Origin: Oleispira sp036960605
GTDB taxonomy: Bacteria > Pseudomonadota > Gammaproteobacteria > Pseudomonadales > Oceanobacteraceae
DNA length: 64,000 bases
Direction of reading: 5' to 3'
Assembly: GCA_036960605.1 (NCBI GenBank)
Contig: JBALXI010000022.1
Location: 1 to 64,000 of the forward strand
The translations under genes were made by a program, and so were the position numbers. How positions within the stretch are numbered: position 1 is the stretch's first letter; the number at the start of each line of letters is the position of its first letter. The notes below the pieces were generated by a model, which made no database searches, had not been told where the DNA came from, and saw only the letters and a program-made list of their open reading frames with translations. Shown in pieces: positions 17,710 to 25,714 of this stretch.

Positions 17710-20700
17710 TTAGTACGTTCCGCCCTGATCTAACCATTCGGCGATCATGCGTAATTCGGCGGCGGTTAATAAGCCTCGGTGTTGCTCGCGAATCAATTCA
17801 TTAACGACCGGGTCTACTGGGCGAAAGAAGCTATGGTCGTCGTCTGTGCCGTAATCAAATACGTCGAAGAAGTTACCACTTTGCACGGCGCCGTTATGGC
17901 TCATCAAACGTTGCGAATAACAGGTAAAGCAGTCATTGCTTGGCTGAATTAAAAATGGCGGCTCAACCAGGCGACGGCAGTTCATTGGCATGACGGCTGA
18001 GAAGCTATTGAGTATGTACATGTAGCTCGATTCGTAGCCAAAAATACGATCGAAGGCCGCAAGCTTACCGTTGTTATTCAGATCACTCTTTAAGTTCAAA
18101 CGTGTGAAGCCACGGTCGTCATGACAATCGACACAGGCTCTTTTTAATAGGCCTCGACCTTCTTCTTCCCACAATGGCTGTATGTGATTGGCGTAATCAA
18201 TTTTCACGACACAATCTTCATTCCAGATTTCTTGGCAGGCAATGGTCGTGGGCGCCGGTGTGGTCAAACCACGGTAGTCAATATCGATACTTGGCGAGGG
18301 TAATAACACGGCTGCAGGTGTCCAATAATCTTGGTAGCTCGGGCCGGCGCTTAATTCTGTGCTATCAATATTTTGATCCGCTAAATAATCTTTAAGTCCT
18401 TGCGCCATCGTATCACCCGGGTTTGTCGCGGTGATGCTGCTATTGGTATTTGGCCATACTGCATTGGCGGCTATTGCCCCTGGGTTAATACGATTGCTCG
18501 CCTCAGAATAATGGTCGGTCTTGTTACTGTTAACTGAACCATCACTAATATGGCAGCCTACACATTGCTGAGTTTCACCTTCAACGGTTTGTAAGGGTGT
18601 TTGGTGGCGCTGCAAATATTGATAAGGATATTCACTGCTTGCCATTTCATTCAGTGCTTTACTGCGAGCATTTACCACTTCAAATGTGTAGGGAGTATTG
18701 GCAGGGACTTGGAATAAAGCCGAGCCGTCTGGCTGTATTTCTACATAGCCTTGAATCGCAAAACTTTCATCACTTTGCAGTACTAGTACACGAACAAAAC
18801 GCGCACTGCGATCATTCATTGGCGTTTGAGTTGGATCGGACAGTTGATCGATATTGCCATCGTAAATAGTTTCAATGTGCACTAGCGCACGCCCCACTGG
18901 CACTGTTGGATCTACTGGATCAGTAGGCTCTACCGGGACTTCGACGCAGTCATTATTGGTGAAGGCTTCTAGCTGATCTTTTAGGTTCAGTGCGTAGTCA
19001 CGATTTTCTGTTGATACTGAGCAGCTGGCTAATACAGTGCTGGCTTGCATTAATACGTCGGCAATAGACTGTGGCACGCTGCCTATATTGGCTTCGTTCA
19101 CTTTCGCCGTCACGTAGTGTTTGCCTAAGATGATCCAGGCGTCGCCTACCGATGGCTGGTTTAGCAGGTTATGCCACGTTGTGCCGCACATTTGGCTATC
19201 TTCGCTGATTGGCCAAGGCTTGCTCTGCGCAGGGTTAGTCGCGTAGCTATTGTGAGTTTTCCAGTAACCTTTTCCATGACAGGTACCATCAGGCTCAGAT
19301 GGGATAACTGGGCAATCTGGTAATGCTGTTGCCGGATCATTATCACAAGTTGGTTCTGGGATAACTGGGCAATCTGGAAGCGCTGTTAGCGGATCAGAAT
19401 CGCACGTTGGCTCTGGGATTACTGGGCAATCTGGCAATGCTGTTGCTGGGTCATTATCACAAGTAGGTTCTGGGATTACTGGGCAATCTGGCAATGATGT
19501 TAACGGATCATTATCGCAGGTAGGTTCTGGAATAACTGGGCAATCTGGTAATGCTGTTAACGGATCATTATCGCAGGAAGGTTCTGGAATAACTGGGCAA
19601 TCTGGAAGCGCAGTTGCTGGATCAGAATCACAAGTCGGCTCTGGGATAACTGGGCAATCTGGCAATGCTGTTGCTGGGTCATTATCACAAGTAGGTTCTG
19701 GGATTACTGGGCAATCTGGCAATGATGTTAACGGATCATTATCGCAGGTAGGTTCTGGAATAACTGGGCAATCTGGTAATGCTGTTAGTGGATCGTTATC
19801 GCACGTTGGTTCTGGGATAACTGGGCAATCTGGCAATGCTGTTAACGGATCATTATCGCAGGTAGGCTCTGGAATAACTGGGCNNNNNNNNNNNNNNNNN
19901 NNNNNNNNNNNNNNNNNNNNNNNNNNNNNNNNNNNNNNNNNNNNNNNNNNNNNNNNNNNNNNNNNNNNNNNNNNNNNCAACGTTGGTTCTGGGATAACTG
20001 GGCAATCTGGCAATGCTGTTAACGGATCATTATCGCAGGTAGGCTCTGGAATAACTGGGCAATCTGGCAATGCTGTTAGTGGATCAGAATCACACGTTGG
20101 TTCTGGAATAACTGGGCAATCTGGCAATGCAGTTGCTGGATCGTTATCACAAGTCGGTTCAGGGATAACTGGGCAATCTGGTAATGCTGTTGCTGGATCA
20201 GAATCACACGTTGGCTCCGGAATTACTGGGCAGTCTGGCAATGCCGTTAGCGGATCATTATCACAAGTCGGTTCTGGGATAACTGGGCAATCTGGCAATG
20301 CCGTTAGCGGATCATTATCACAAGTAGGTTCTGGAATTACTGGGCAGTCTGGTAATGCTGTTAGTGGATCAGAATCACACGTTGGCTCTGGGATAACTGG
20401 GCAATCTGGCAATGATGTTAACGGATCATTATCACAAGTCGGTTCTGGGATAACTGGGCAATCTGGTAATGCTGTTGCTGGATCGTTATCGCAAGTAGGT
20501 TCTGGAATAACTGGGCAATCTGGAAGCGCTGTTAGCGGATCATTATCGCAAGTAGGATCTGTTGGATCTGTTGGATCTGTTGGTTCGATTACAATCGGTG
20601 GGATGTCATCGAATTTAATATCTTCCCCTAGATTCGGATACGCTAAAGCAATTTCGGTATAAATTTTATTCTTCTGCGCTTGTAGAATAGGTAAGCGGGT

Positions 20701-21813
20701 ATTGTTATTGCGATCGAAAACCCACAAGCCATAGCGTGGATCTATATTTTCTAATGAATCTTCAATCTTACAACCTCGTGCTAGACCATTTTCACTTTTA
20801 ATACATTGCGACCAACTAACTAACATACGACTTGTGCCATCGCGATAAGGCCAATAAGCGCTGTACCAACCATTAACCGCGACATCGTTTATTCCAGTTA
20901 CTAATGTATCGGATGAAACTGGCGTCGCGACTAGGTATTCAAAAATTGCTTGATTAGCGGGGTCAGTAACTTTTTCATTCTGTTCTGACTCAGTGATTGG
21001 AGTGTCTGATGTTTTAGGTAATGCTTCTGGACCTTGCAACTGAACAATGGCGCCACCTTGCATTGGGTGAGCCGCATTTTTTGCAATGGCTAGAACACGA
21101 CCATCCGATCCTTGCATAATGTCGCTATAAGTTAATTGATCGGCACTGGCAGCAGCGGCAGTAATATTCGTCTTTTCTAATGGCACTGTGTTAATGCCTT
21201 TACCGGGAACATTGACTAAAGAGATTTGAACACTTAGGTTGCTGTCTAATGGCTGGGTGATTTCAATAATATTACTGCCATCACGTTCCATTGCGAACAA
21301 GCGCATTTCGCCATCGATCCTGTCGGAACTGAATAAAATTAAACGAATACTATAGATGGCGTGGGTATCGTTACCCAAGTTAGCAATGCTGTCATCGCTG
21401 ATAATACGTTCTAGTTTTTGTGACTTGAAATGATATTGATATAAGTTCCAGCTGCTATCCGCTTGTAAATTATGTGCGCTGAATAATAAGGTTTCACCAT
21501 CGTGAGAGACGGTTAGGTTTTTGACATCGTATTGCTCGCCCGCGAAGTCATCGCTGAAGCGTTTAAGAATTTCGATTTCTGATGCGCTAGAGGTAATGGC
21601 ATTTCGTACCATCAGCTTTTTTGCCGTTATATTTTCATTATTATCGCCAACCACAACATCGCCAACAACGTATGCAAAGGGAGTACCTTCTGCAATCGCT
21701 TCTTCTTGTTGCTGATCTTCGTTAATCGCCAGTTCATCGCCGCCGCACGCCGTTAAGAGTATTGCAAAGAAAAGCAAACCCATACGTTGAAGTAATAATT
21801 GATAATGATTCAA
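17710..21813 (-). CDS. Dihaem lipoprotein of hydrazine-synthase-alpha-like type with 19-residue repeats
   Basis: Large lipoprotein (1367 codons including a gap); the signal peptide ends LLTAC (about C23) with GGDE after it. The N-terminal part (about 60-400) looks like a TolB/WD-type propeller (LTVSHDGETLLFSAHN, SWNLYQYHFKSQKLERI). Residues 421-838 are tandem TCDNDPLTALPDCPVIPEP units. Then comes a GKGYWKTH module, and a C-terminal part with VEIQPDGSALFQVPANTPY, leading into two c-haem sites, CVGCH (C1084) and CVDCH (C1227). The propeller, the PDG...VPAN stretch and the haem order resemble the HzsA-like (HZS_alpha) family found in many non-anammox bacteria, where its function is unknown. Electron transfer at the outer membrane or periplasm is an inference. 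The repeat copy number is uncertain because of the gap. Confidence 0.75.
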   Translation of the reverse strand: MNHYQLLLQRMGLLFFAILLTACGGDELAINEDQQQEEAIAEGTPFAYVVGDVVVGDNNENITAKKLMVRNAITSSASEIEILKRFSDDFAGEQYDVKNLTVSHDGETLLFSAHNLQADSSWNLYQYHFKSQKLERIISDDSIANLGNDTHAIYSIRLILFSSDRIDGEMRLFAMERDGSNIIEITQPLDSNLSVQISLVNVPGKGINTVPLEKTNITAAAASADQLTYSDIMQGSDGRVLAIAKNAAHPMQGGAIVQLQGPEALPKTSDTPITESEQNEKVTDPANQAIFEYLVATPVSSDTLVTGINDVAVNGWYSAYWPYRDGTSRMLVSWSQCIKSENGLARGCKIEDSLENIDPRYGLWVFDRNNNTRLPILQAQKNKIYTEIALAYPNLGEDIKFDDIPPIVIEPTDPTDPTDPTCDNDPLTALPDCPVIPEPTCDNDPATALPDCPVIPEPTCDNDPLTSLPDCPVIPEPTCDSDPLTALPDCPVIPEPTCDNDPLTALPDCPVIPEPTCDNDPLTALPDCPVIPEPTCDSDPATALPDCPVIPEPTCDNDPATALPDCPVIPEPTCDSDPLTALPDCPVIPEPTCDNDPLTALPDCPVIPEPTLXXXXXXXXXXXXXXXXXXXXXXXXXXXXXXXXPVIPEPTCDNDPLTALPDCPVIPEPTCDNDPLTALPDCPVIPEPTCDNDPLTSLPDCPVIPEPTCDNDPATALPDCPVIPEPTCDSDPATALPDCPVIPEPSCDNDPLTALPDCPVIPEPTCDNDPLTSLPDCPVIPEPTCDNDPATALPDCPVIPEPTCDSDPLTALPDCPVIPEPTCDNDPATALPDCPVIPSEPDGTCHGKGYWKTHNSYATNPAQSKPWPISEDSQMCGTTWHNLLNQPSVGDAWIILGKHYVTAKVNEANIGSVPQSIADVLMQASTVLASCSVSTENRDYALNLKDQLEAFTNNDCVEVPVEPTDPVDPTVPVGRALVHIETIYDGNIDQLSDPTQTPMNDRSARFVRVLVLQSDESFAIQGYVEIQPDGSALFQVPANTPYTFEVVNARSKALNEMASSEYPYQYLQRHQTPLQTVEGETQQCVGCHISDGSVNSNKTDHYSEASNRINPGAIAANAVWPNTNSSITATNPGDTMAQGLKDYLADQNIDSTELSAGPSYQDYWTPAAVLLPSPSIDIDYRGLTTPAPTTIACQEIWNEDCVVKIDYANHIQPLWEEEGRGLLKRACVDCHDDRGFTRLNLKSDLNNNGKLAAFDRIFGYESSYMYILNSFSAVMPMNCRRLVEPPFLIQPSNDCFTCYSQRLMSHNGAVQSGNFFDVFDYGTDDDHSFFRPVDPVVNELIREQHRGLLTAAELRMIAEWLDQGGTY
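19300..20553 (-). repeat. 57-bp coding tandem repeat (19-aa CX10C units)
   Basis: On the minus strand the unit encodes TCDNDPLTALPDCPVIPEP. Ten complete units precede the gap, and nine complete plus one terminal unit follow it. Variation is limited to N/S at position 4, L/A at 7, A/S at 9, and one T-to-S at the first position. Two cysteines per unit (ten residues between them) and the acidic CDNDP suggest disulfide-closed, possibly calcium-binding beads in a rigid Pro-rich stalk. Units are close in DNA sequence, so recent expansion is likely. Confidence 0.93.
19884..19977. other. Assembly gap (94 N) inside the repeat array
   Basis: The undetermined bases plus the partial units around them fill 40 codons, where two whole repeat units would need 38. 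The codon at the right edge (caa on plus, Leu on minus) replaces the otherwise invariant Cys. The gap size and its edge bases are therefore unreliable, and the true number of repeat units is unknown. Confidence 0.98.
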
Positions 21814-21995
21814 GGCGGCACCTAAGGATAAATTTAATACCTTAGTATTATGTTACTAAATATGAAAAATAGATCTCTGCAAAGTTACAATTTGTGATTT
21901 GTGTCATACATAAAACTGACCAACGGTTAATTTGCCGTCAATCCCACGTCACAGTGGAAATTAACGACATCTTTTGACCAACTTTCAACACATTT

Positions 21996-22937
21996 TTAAG
22001 AGGGTAAGAAACTGAAGGTATATTGTACTGCGGTTGGAATATGATCAGCTGCACCAAAATTAATACCGCCAATTTTGCTCAGCATTTTTGTTTCTAAGTT
22101 GGCGGCATTTAATTCACTACTCACCAATTTCAGATTACTAATCTCTCCATTTGGCAAGATCACAAATTCAAAAATAAAGCGTCCATTAAGCTCCGGGCTT
22201 TTTCTTAGCTCTTTGGTATAAAGAGCATAAACCGAACCTTTATAGCGCTCTAGCGTGCGGCGAATACTTTGCATGTCACGACGACTTTCTAAAGTAGGAT
22301 CAAAGTTATACTGCTCTTCCGTCGGCAGTTCGATAGCGACAATAGGACTTTCAACTTCTCCTGAGTGATGCTCCAAGACTTGCTGCCCTTTGGTATTCAT
22401 CGTGATATCAGAAGCCTTTAAACCCGTACTGGTGCTGTTTGCATTCTTTTGCCCTAGCAGTGAGCGACTGCTTTTTTGCACCTTGCCTTTATCAGCAACA
22501 AAGACATTTTTCTTTTTCAACTTGGGCATATCAGCTGAACTGCTTAACGCACTTAATTGCTTGGATAGCGCGGCAAGACTGGCCTTTTTTGAACTGGCTG
22601 TTTTCGGCTTAGGCTTAGCGTCTTTTTTTGCCTTCACCTTTTTCACTTTAGGCTTTGCTACAGGGGGTATTTCTACCGCAGGCTCGTCAGGCACACGAAT
22701 GACTTCGGGCGGATCAAGCGCTAGCTGAGTAATGACTTTTTTCATCACCTCGGGTGGCTTAGTGAAGTCTGGCAATAATGGCATGATCACTAAAAATAGC
22801 ATCAGCGGTATGATGATTATTTTGGCGAGCTTTTTAAAATATTCAAACTGCTCATCATTTTCATGCCACGGCAATACGACATCGAGGGTTAAATGATTCA
22901 TTGCTACACCGGGATTCATCGCTGCACTGGTAGTCAT
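21996..22937 (-). CDS. AgmX/PglI- or TonB-like energy-transducer protein
   Basis: Inner-membrane protein of 313 residues. A short cytoplasmic N-terminus is followed by one membrane helix (about 38-56, IIIIPLMLFLVIMPLLP), a Pro/Lys-rich periplasmic linker (about 85-125), a low-complexity region, and a C-terminal domain of about 90 residues. That domain (RRTLERYKGSVYALYTKELRKSPELNG, then GRFIFEFVILPNGEISNLKLVSSEL) matches the AgmX/PglI C-terminal type, related to TonB. It is the last gene of the operon and overlaps the preceding ExbD-like gene by four bases (ATGA). It should transmit proton-motive work from the channel proteins to periplasmic or outer-membrane partners. Confidence 0.8.
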   Translation of the reverse strand: MTTSAAMNPGVAMNHLTLDVVLPWHENDEQFEYFKKLAKIIIIPLMLFLVIMPLLPDFTKPPEVMKKVITQLALDPPEVIRVPDEPAVEIPPVAKPKVKKVKAKKDAKPKPKTASSKKASLAALSKQLSALSSSADMPKLKKKNVFVADKGKVQKSSRSLLGQKNANSTSTGLKASDITMNTKGQQVLEHHSGEVESPIVAIELPTEEQYNFDPTLESRRDMQSIRRTLERYKGSVYALYTKELRKSPELNGRFIFEFVILPNGEISNLKLVSSELNAANLETKMLSKIGGINFGAADHIPTAVQYTFSFLPS

Positions 22938-23443
22938 CGCTGCACCTCTACCACACCGGTAACAACCTGATTAACCGCTAGAGCAATGTCTCGATAATTT
23001 TCTTGAGAGCAGCTCGCCATAACACTTCGCAGGATTTCATAAGGAACATTTTGATCTCCTAATATCGTAACCGAACGACCATTTGTCTTTTCGAATTCAG
23101 TCAGTTCAGGATTCTCTGCAATACGCTGCTTTAGGACATCTACAATTTCTGCAACTGTCTTGCCATTAGCTTCTTGCACCTTTTCCAAGCTCACGACTTC
23201 GACATCATCAATACTTATAAACTCTGTGCCTACAGTAATTAATAGCTCATTAGAAAAAGAACTGTTTGCCGACGAATCTGGCAAGGTAATGAATTTTGCA
23301 CTTTCTATTTCTTGGCTATCGCCACTGTTCATCAACAGGAAGAATACCAGGATGGTGAAGATATCCATTAGGGATACTAGATGCAGTCCTGCTGTCTTTT
23401 TAGCAGAAGGACGTTTATATAAGCCGGTACTGTGGAATGCCAT
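22934..23443 (-). CDS. ExbD/TolR-like channel protein, copy 2 (canonical Asp)
   Basis: 169 residues with one N-terminal membrane helix (about 23-40) and a periplasmic domain. The helix begins LHLVSLMDIFTILVFFLL, and D27 aligns with the proton-carrying Asp of ExbD/TolR. The periplasmic part has the usual beta pattern with VTILGDQNVPYEILRSVMASC. It partners with the MotA/TolQ/ExbB-like protein at 23993. The gene lies eight bases after copy 1 and overlaps the AgmX-like gene by four bases. Confidence 0.88.
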   Translation of the reverse strand: MAFHSTGLYKRPSAKKTAGLHLVSLMDIFTILVFFLLMNSGDSQEIESAKFITLPDSSANSSFSNELLITVGTEFISIDDVEVVSLEKVQEANGKTVAEIVDVLKQRIAENPELTEFEKTNGRSVTILGDQNVPYEILRSVMASCSQENYRDIALAVNQVVTGVVEVQR

Positions 23444-23451
23444 AGTTTACC

Positions 23452-23958
23452 CTACTTCTTCTTACCGTCTTTGTTGATATCGCCCAGTGAGATCTGTGGA
23501 AATAATTCCACCTCTGCTAGGTCAGCAACAACAACGGTCTGATACGATTTGACAGTATCCATGGTATTTAACAAGGTTTGATATTCAAGATCTTTGGTTA
23601 ATAGAATCAAAGCATCTTTTTTATTCGCGACTTGTTTTTTAATTTCGCGCATGACCAGCGATAACGTTTTAAAATCTTGCTTACCATCTTCTAACAATGG
23701 AATGCCTTTCACTAACGAACCCGAGGGAAAATAGACCTCTATGCCTGTTTTTCGTACCATCACTTCTAGTTGGGATTGATCCAACGACGATGCGCTATTA
23801 CCACCACCCAACTCTGGTAAATTAATCTCCATCACGGTGATTTTTGTGAAGGTCATACTCATCAACAAGACGGGCACTAAAACAATCATCAAGTTCATGA
23901 AACTAGTGACGTCGATATCCGCGTTATCGGTATCTTGGCGCTTTATTTTAAATCCCAT
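23452..23958 (-). CDS. ExbD/TolR-like channel protein, copy 1 (Asn at the canonical Asp site)
   Basis: 168 residues: N-terminal helix about 22-38 (DVTSFMNLMIVLVPVLLMS) and a periplasmic domain with DALILLTKDLEYQTLLNTMDTV. Aligned to ExbD (VTPFID), the proton-binding Asp is replaced by N22, while an Asp (D16) lies six residues earlier. Two ExbD-like proteins per ExbB-like protein, one lacking the Asp, suggests an asymmetric stator. The C-terminus is lysine-rich. Confidence 0.87.
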   Translation of the reverse strand: MGFKIKRQDTDNADIDVTSFMNLMIVLVPVLLMSMTFTKITVMEINLPELGGGNSASSLDQSQLEVMVRKTGIEVYFPSGSLVKGIPLLEDGKQDFKTLSLVMREIKKQVANKKDALILLTKDLEYQTLLNTMDTVKSYQTVVVADLAEVELFPQISLGDINKDGKKK

Positions 23959-23992
23959 AATCAGAATCCTCTAGACAACATTTATAATCGCA

Positions 23993-24673
23993 CTATCTAT
24001 TCAGAGCAGCTAAATGTTCTTTTGGAATTCCGGCTTGAATCGCACGATTCAAGGTCATTACATTCAAGAATTTAACACCGGCCATTTCTATGCCGCCAAT
24101 AATCTTATTGGTTTTATTGGTTAATAAAGCATGAAAAACTAATAATGGGATGGCGGCAATCAAACCAAAGGCGGTGGTATTCATAGCAACAGAAATAGAC
24201 AGTGATAACAGTTTTGCTTTTTCGGAAGGATCAGCATTGGCTACGGCGGTAAAAGCCGCGATCAAACCAATAATGGTACCAAGCAAACCTAATAGCGTGG
24301 CTACGTTAGCCAATACCGCTAGGTAACCGGTGCGCTCTTCCAAGCGCGGAACTGCTTCCATCATGCCTTCACTCATTGCTTGCTCAACATCTGCGCGCTG
24401 CATGGTTACCTTCATCATGTCTAAACCACAACCAATCATGCGTGATACAGGAGCGATATTATCACGGGTAAACAATGTCATTTTTTCATGATCATCGGTA
24501 CGTAATAAAGGCAAAAAATCATCAAATGCTTTCAGATTTTGAGTATGCTCTTTGGTGAGAAAGCGCCAGCGTTCTATTGTAATCGCGATGCCAATGGCGA
24601 ATACGAGGGCGATGGGATAAAGAAAGAACCCGCCTTCTTGAAAGAACTTAATAATTGCTGCAAATATTTCCAT
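23993..24673 (-). CDS. MotA/TolQ/ExbB-family proton channel protein
   Basis: Inner-membrane protein of 226 residues with three helices (about 16-34, 136-165 and 175-200) and a cytoplasmic loop between the first two. The conserved channel stretches GLLGTIIGLIAAF and NTTAFGLIAAIPLL carry the Thr residues that line the ion path in TolQ/ExbB. With the two ExbD-like proteins it should form a proton-driven stator. It starts just after a small secreted protein gene and is followed by the two ExbD-like genes, the order found in Agl/Tol/Exb-type clusters. Confidence 0.92.
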   Translation of the reverse strand: MEIFAAIIKFFQEGGFFLYPIALVFAIGIAITIERWRFLTKEHTQNLKAFDDFLPLLRTDDHEKMTLFTRDNIAPVSRMIGCGLDMMKVTMQRADVEQAMSEGMMEAVPRLEERTGYLAVLANVATLLGLLGTIIGLIAAFTAVANADPSEKAKLLSLSISVAMNTTAFGLIAAIPLLVFHALLTNKTNKIIGGIEMAGVKFLNVMTLNRAIQAGIPKEHLAALNR

Positions 24674-24696
24674 AACTAAACCTTTTACTTTGTCTT

Positions 24697-24972
24697 TTAC
24701 TTATTGGAGTGCTCTAAATCCATTTCATTGTAAATACGCATTGAGCGCAGCATGACATCACGATCGACGGTATCGATGCTTTTTTCATACTTGTCTTCTT
24801 CTTTGCGATATAACTTGTCATTTCCATCTGGGCCTTGCCAAGGCACAAAGTAACTCACCGCGGGTTGTTCTTTATCACCGACAAAATTACTTTGTAATTT
24901 TATCGGTTCTTCAGTAAAGCCTGGACTACTAAAGCTCCAGGCAATGACACTGATTAAGATGATTTTTTTCAT
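24697..24972 (-). CDS. Small secreted protein of the envelope operon
   Basis: Predicted 91-residue protein with a signal peptide (MKKIILISVIAWSFSSPGFT) and a short polar mature region (SYFVPWQGPDGNDKLYRKEEDKY). I find no known domain. The ATG used has GGAGAAG eight bases upstream, inside the end of the preceding TPR gene; that stop and this start are one base apart. Tight spacing and signal peptide suggest a small periplasmic accessory of the proton-channel complex. Confidence 0.7.
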   Translation of the reverse strand: MKKIILISVIAWSFSSPGFTEEPIKLQSNFVGDKEQPAVSYFVPWQGPDGNDKLYRKEEDKYEKSIDTVDRDVMLRSMRIYNEMDLEHSNK

Positions 24973-24973
24973 A

Positions 24974-25714
24974 CTATTCTTCTCCAGCAAGACTGCGTTC
25001 GCTTAGTTGCTGTAGCCACTGCTGGCTTTCTTGATCGCCGCCTTCTAGCAAAATATAAGCATTCAAATGCTGCTTTGCTTTTTCGCTTTGATTCAAATAA
25101 ATATCAAATAGGATACTCAAATTATAATGAGCTTCAGGAAAGTCCGACCACAAGCCTAGGGCTTTGGCTAAAGTATTTTGTGCTCGATTATATTGCCCTT
25201 GAATACGCTGCGCTTGCGCCAGCGCGGTGTAGCCATTGACATTATTAGGGTTGATCAATAAACCTTGCTGATAGTGCTTTTGTGCTAAGACTGAATCTTT
25301 CTCTGCCAGCGCGATGTCGCCTAATATCATCCACGGTCCTGATAAACCTTTATCGTTGCGAATGATGACATTGAGCTTTTGCTTGGCAGTATCGCTATCG
25401 CCGTTACGCCATGCTGTTTGCGCTTCTATGAATAATAAAACAGAGCCTTTATCGACTTGCTTTTTTTGCGCTAGATAAGGATTTTCTTTAGCTTGGTACG
25501 GTATCAGTTGCTGTGTTTCATCATAAGCTTGAACCGGCAAATATTGTTCGGTTGCTAGCAGCTCAACTTTTTCTGCCATCGTATCGACTGCTACAAGAGG
25601 TTGAGCAGTCTGCTTGGTAGCGCACGCGACGAGTAGTAAGCAGGCCAGTAACACAGCACTGGTTTTACTAACATAAGCGCTAATGTCTTGCATATTGTAC
25701 TTAAAGTATTTCAT
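24974..25714 (-). CDS. TPR-repeat lipoprotein
   Basis: About 246 residues. A membrane-like signal ends LLLVAC and is followed by TKQ, giving a lipoprotein. At least three TPR motifs lie at about 95-215 (WRNGDSDTAKQKLNVIIRNDKG, AEKDSVLAQKHYQQGLLINPNN, QGQYNRAQNTLAKALGLW). The start chosen (25714) has GAGG seven bases upstream; other ATGs lie two codons upstream and seven codons downstream. It overlaps the end of the 955-residue TPR gene by 14 bases. Probably a protein-protein scaffold in the periplasm, comparable to GltE-type TPR proteins of the gliding machinery. Confidence 0.82.
   Translation of the reverse strand: MKYFKYNMQDISAYVSKTSAVLLACLLLVACATKQTAQPLVAVDTMAEKVELLATEQYLPVQAYDETQQLIPYQAKENPYLAQKKQVDKGSVLLFIEAQTAWRNGDSDTAKQKLNVIIRNDKGLSGPWMILGDIALAEKDSVLAQKHYQQGLLINPNNVNGYTALAQAQRIQGQYNRAQNTLAKALGLWSDFPEAHYNLSILFDIYLNQSEKAKQHLNAYILLEGGDQESQQWLQQLSERSLAGEE

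Noticed and set aside
19300..20553. Regularly repeated 57-bp units resembling a CRISPR or satellite array
   Set aside because: The units are contiguous without spacers, stay in one reading frame, and vary mainly at three codon positions, so they are coding repeats of a lipoprotein.
21996..24673. Ordinary TonB-ExbB-ExbD iron-uptake system
   Set aside because: The duplicated ExbD, the chain of large TPR proteins, the AgmX-type C-terminus and the absence of a TonB-dependent receptor do not fit; Tol-Pal is also excluded because tolB and pal are missing.
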